Shown: in pieces, positions 63,674-64,000 of the stretch
Layout: every line of letters begins with the position of its first letter
Numbering within the stretch: the first letter of the stretch is position 1
From: Jonesia denitrificans DSM 20603
GTDB taxonomy: Bacteria; Actinomycetota; Actinomycetes; Actinomycetales; Cellulomonadaceae
NCBI RefSeq assembly: GCF_000024065.1
Contig: NC_013174.1
Coordinates: 992,001-1,056,000 of the forward strand
Direction: 5' to 3'
Length of the DNA: 64,000 nt
Notes under the pieces: model-generated
The model's database searches: none
Told to the model about the DNA's origin: nothing
Seen by the model: the letters and a program-made list of their open reading frames with translations, nothing else
Made by a program: the position numbers and the translations under genes

Positions 63674-64000
63674 TGCGTAATTACCTGGCGTTGAGGCATC
63701 CAGCCATCGGGAGCGTTCTCGAAGATATCGCAGCTCTCGAAAAAGTAGGCTAAAACAGCGGTCTGTGCGCGATACGCGGGTGCGGAAGCGACTCGGTTCC
63801 CTGCCAGGAACTCTCGGAGCCGGAGCAACACATCCTCAGGCTCGAGGCCAGCACTCACTGCCTCCAGATACTCCGAATGAAATCGAGCCGCGACCTCGTC
63901 TCGCTCAGTAATATCGATTCTTCGCTCGTAGTAGTCAGAAATCATGGCTGAGTGCCTCATGCCGTAGCGCAGCTCGGACTGGCTCTCTTCCGTCAGATAG
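63670..64000 (-). CDS. ABC-3C system C-terminal-domain protein (partial, N terminus outside the window)
   Basis: 110 residues are visible; the frame stays open to the window edge through YLTEESQSELRYG before an internal Met, so the true start lies outside. The visible part (DYYERRIDITERDEVAARFH, then LLRLREFLAG and AVLAYFFESCDIFE) resembles the shared C-terminal domain of ABC-3C effectors. The effector domain itself (often a nuclease, protease or similar) would be N-terminal and cannot be seen. Its stop overlaps the MC6-like start by four bases. Confidence 0.7.
   Translation of the reverse strand, partial: YLTEESQSELRYGMRHSAMISDYYERRIDITERDEVAARFHSEYLEAVSAGLEPEDVLLRLREFLAGNRVASAPAYRAQTAVLAYFFESCDIFENAPDGWMPQRQVITQ

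Larger units (their letters stand above)
60551..64000. mobile_element. Left part of a genomic island inserted in comM (right end outside the window)
   Basis: Homology to comM stops at about 60550, and the conserved actinobacterial order (comM then dprA) is replaced by minus-strand accessory genes: a deaminase and an ABC-3C-like operon. No integrase or transposase is inside the window. A dyad symmetry lies 14 bases inside the edge. The boundary is inferred from where ComM similarity ends. Confidence 0.75.

Overview
The window looks like chromosomal DNA of a moderately high-GC actinobacterium of the Micrococcales type. The grounds are the conserved actinobacterial gene orders tig-clpP1-clpP2-clpX, ileS-folC-DUF4233-ndk and smc-ftsY-amtB-glnK-glnD-ffh-rpsP-khpA-rimM-trmD-rplS-lepB-rnhB-DUF2469-yraN-comM, together with an Eis-like acetyltransferase, a mycothiol-linked Rv2466c-type DsbA protein, coenzyme F420 genes and frequent GTG starts. 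The pairing of cofE with a putative F420-0 importer but no other F420 synthesis gene in view is the arrangement I recall for Jonesia denitrificans, so Jonesia or a close relative is my best guess (inference, not tested).

Layout. 1-13.9 kb: partial MscS channel, a MalQ-like protein whose catalytic residues look lost, a TPR/MORN protein, aminopeptidase N, DsbA-like protein, DUF6636 protein, M13 peptidase, rpiB-nei, an Eis-like acetyltransferase and an F420-type luciferase-like oxidoreductase. 14-16.3 kb: cysE, cysK and tRNA-Gly(UCC), with a 0.5 kb gene-free stretch. 16.5-21.2 kb: trigger factor, the ClpP1P2/ClpX protease and chorismate mutase. 21.3-28.4 kb (minus strand): polar amino acid ABC transporter, long-chain acyl-CoA ligase, valS. 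28.6-32.5 kb: cofE convergent with a three-gene putative F420-0 importer. 32.6-34.4 kb: proC, a polycysteine leader peptide, a small unknown gene, and an ileS T-box. 34.4-42.5 kb: ileS, folC, a dhaKLM dihydroxyacetone phosphotransferase operon that splits the usual folC-DUF4233 pair, then DUF4233 and ndk. 42.5-60.5 kb: the long plus-strand housekeeping cluster for SMC, SRP/Sec, nitrogen control, ribosome maturation and signal peptidase.

60.55-64 kb: comM is broken inside its Walker B motif, and foreign DNA begins. This island carries a RibD-like deaminase with an unrecognised C-terminal domain, then an overlapping minus-strand operon resembling an ABC-three-component (ABC-3C) conflict system: a DUF2326-type ABC ATPase, an MC6-like middle component, and a C-terminal-domain protein that runs off the window. 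This is the accessory, probably anti-phage, region.

Regulation visible in sequence: a full GlnR box before amtB-glnK, an ultrashort-stem-I T-box with an AUC specifier before ileS, a leaderless polycysteine short ORF, and many intrinsic terminators. Start codons were moved from the longest possible ORF wherever a Shine-Dalgarno (SD) sequence and family alignment agreed.
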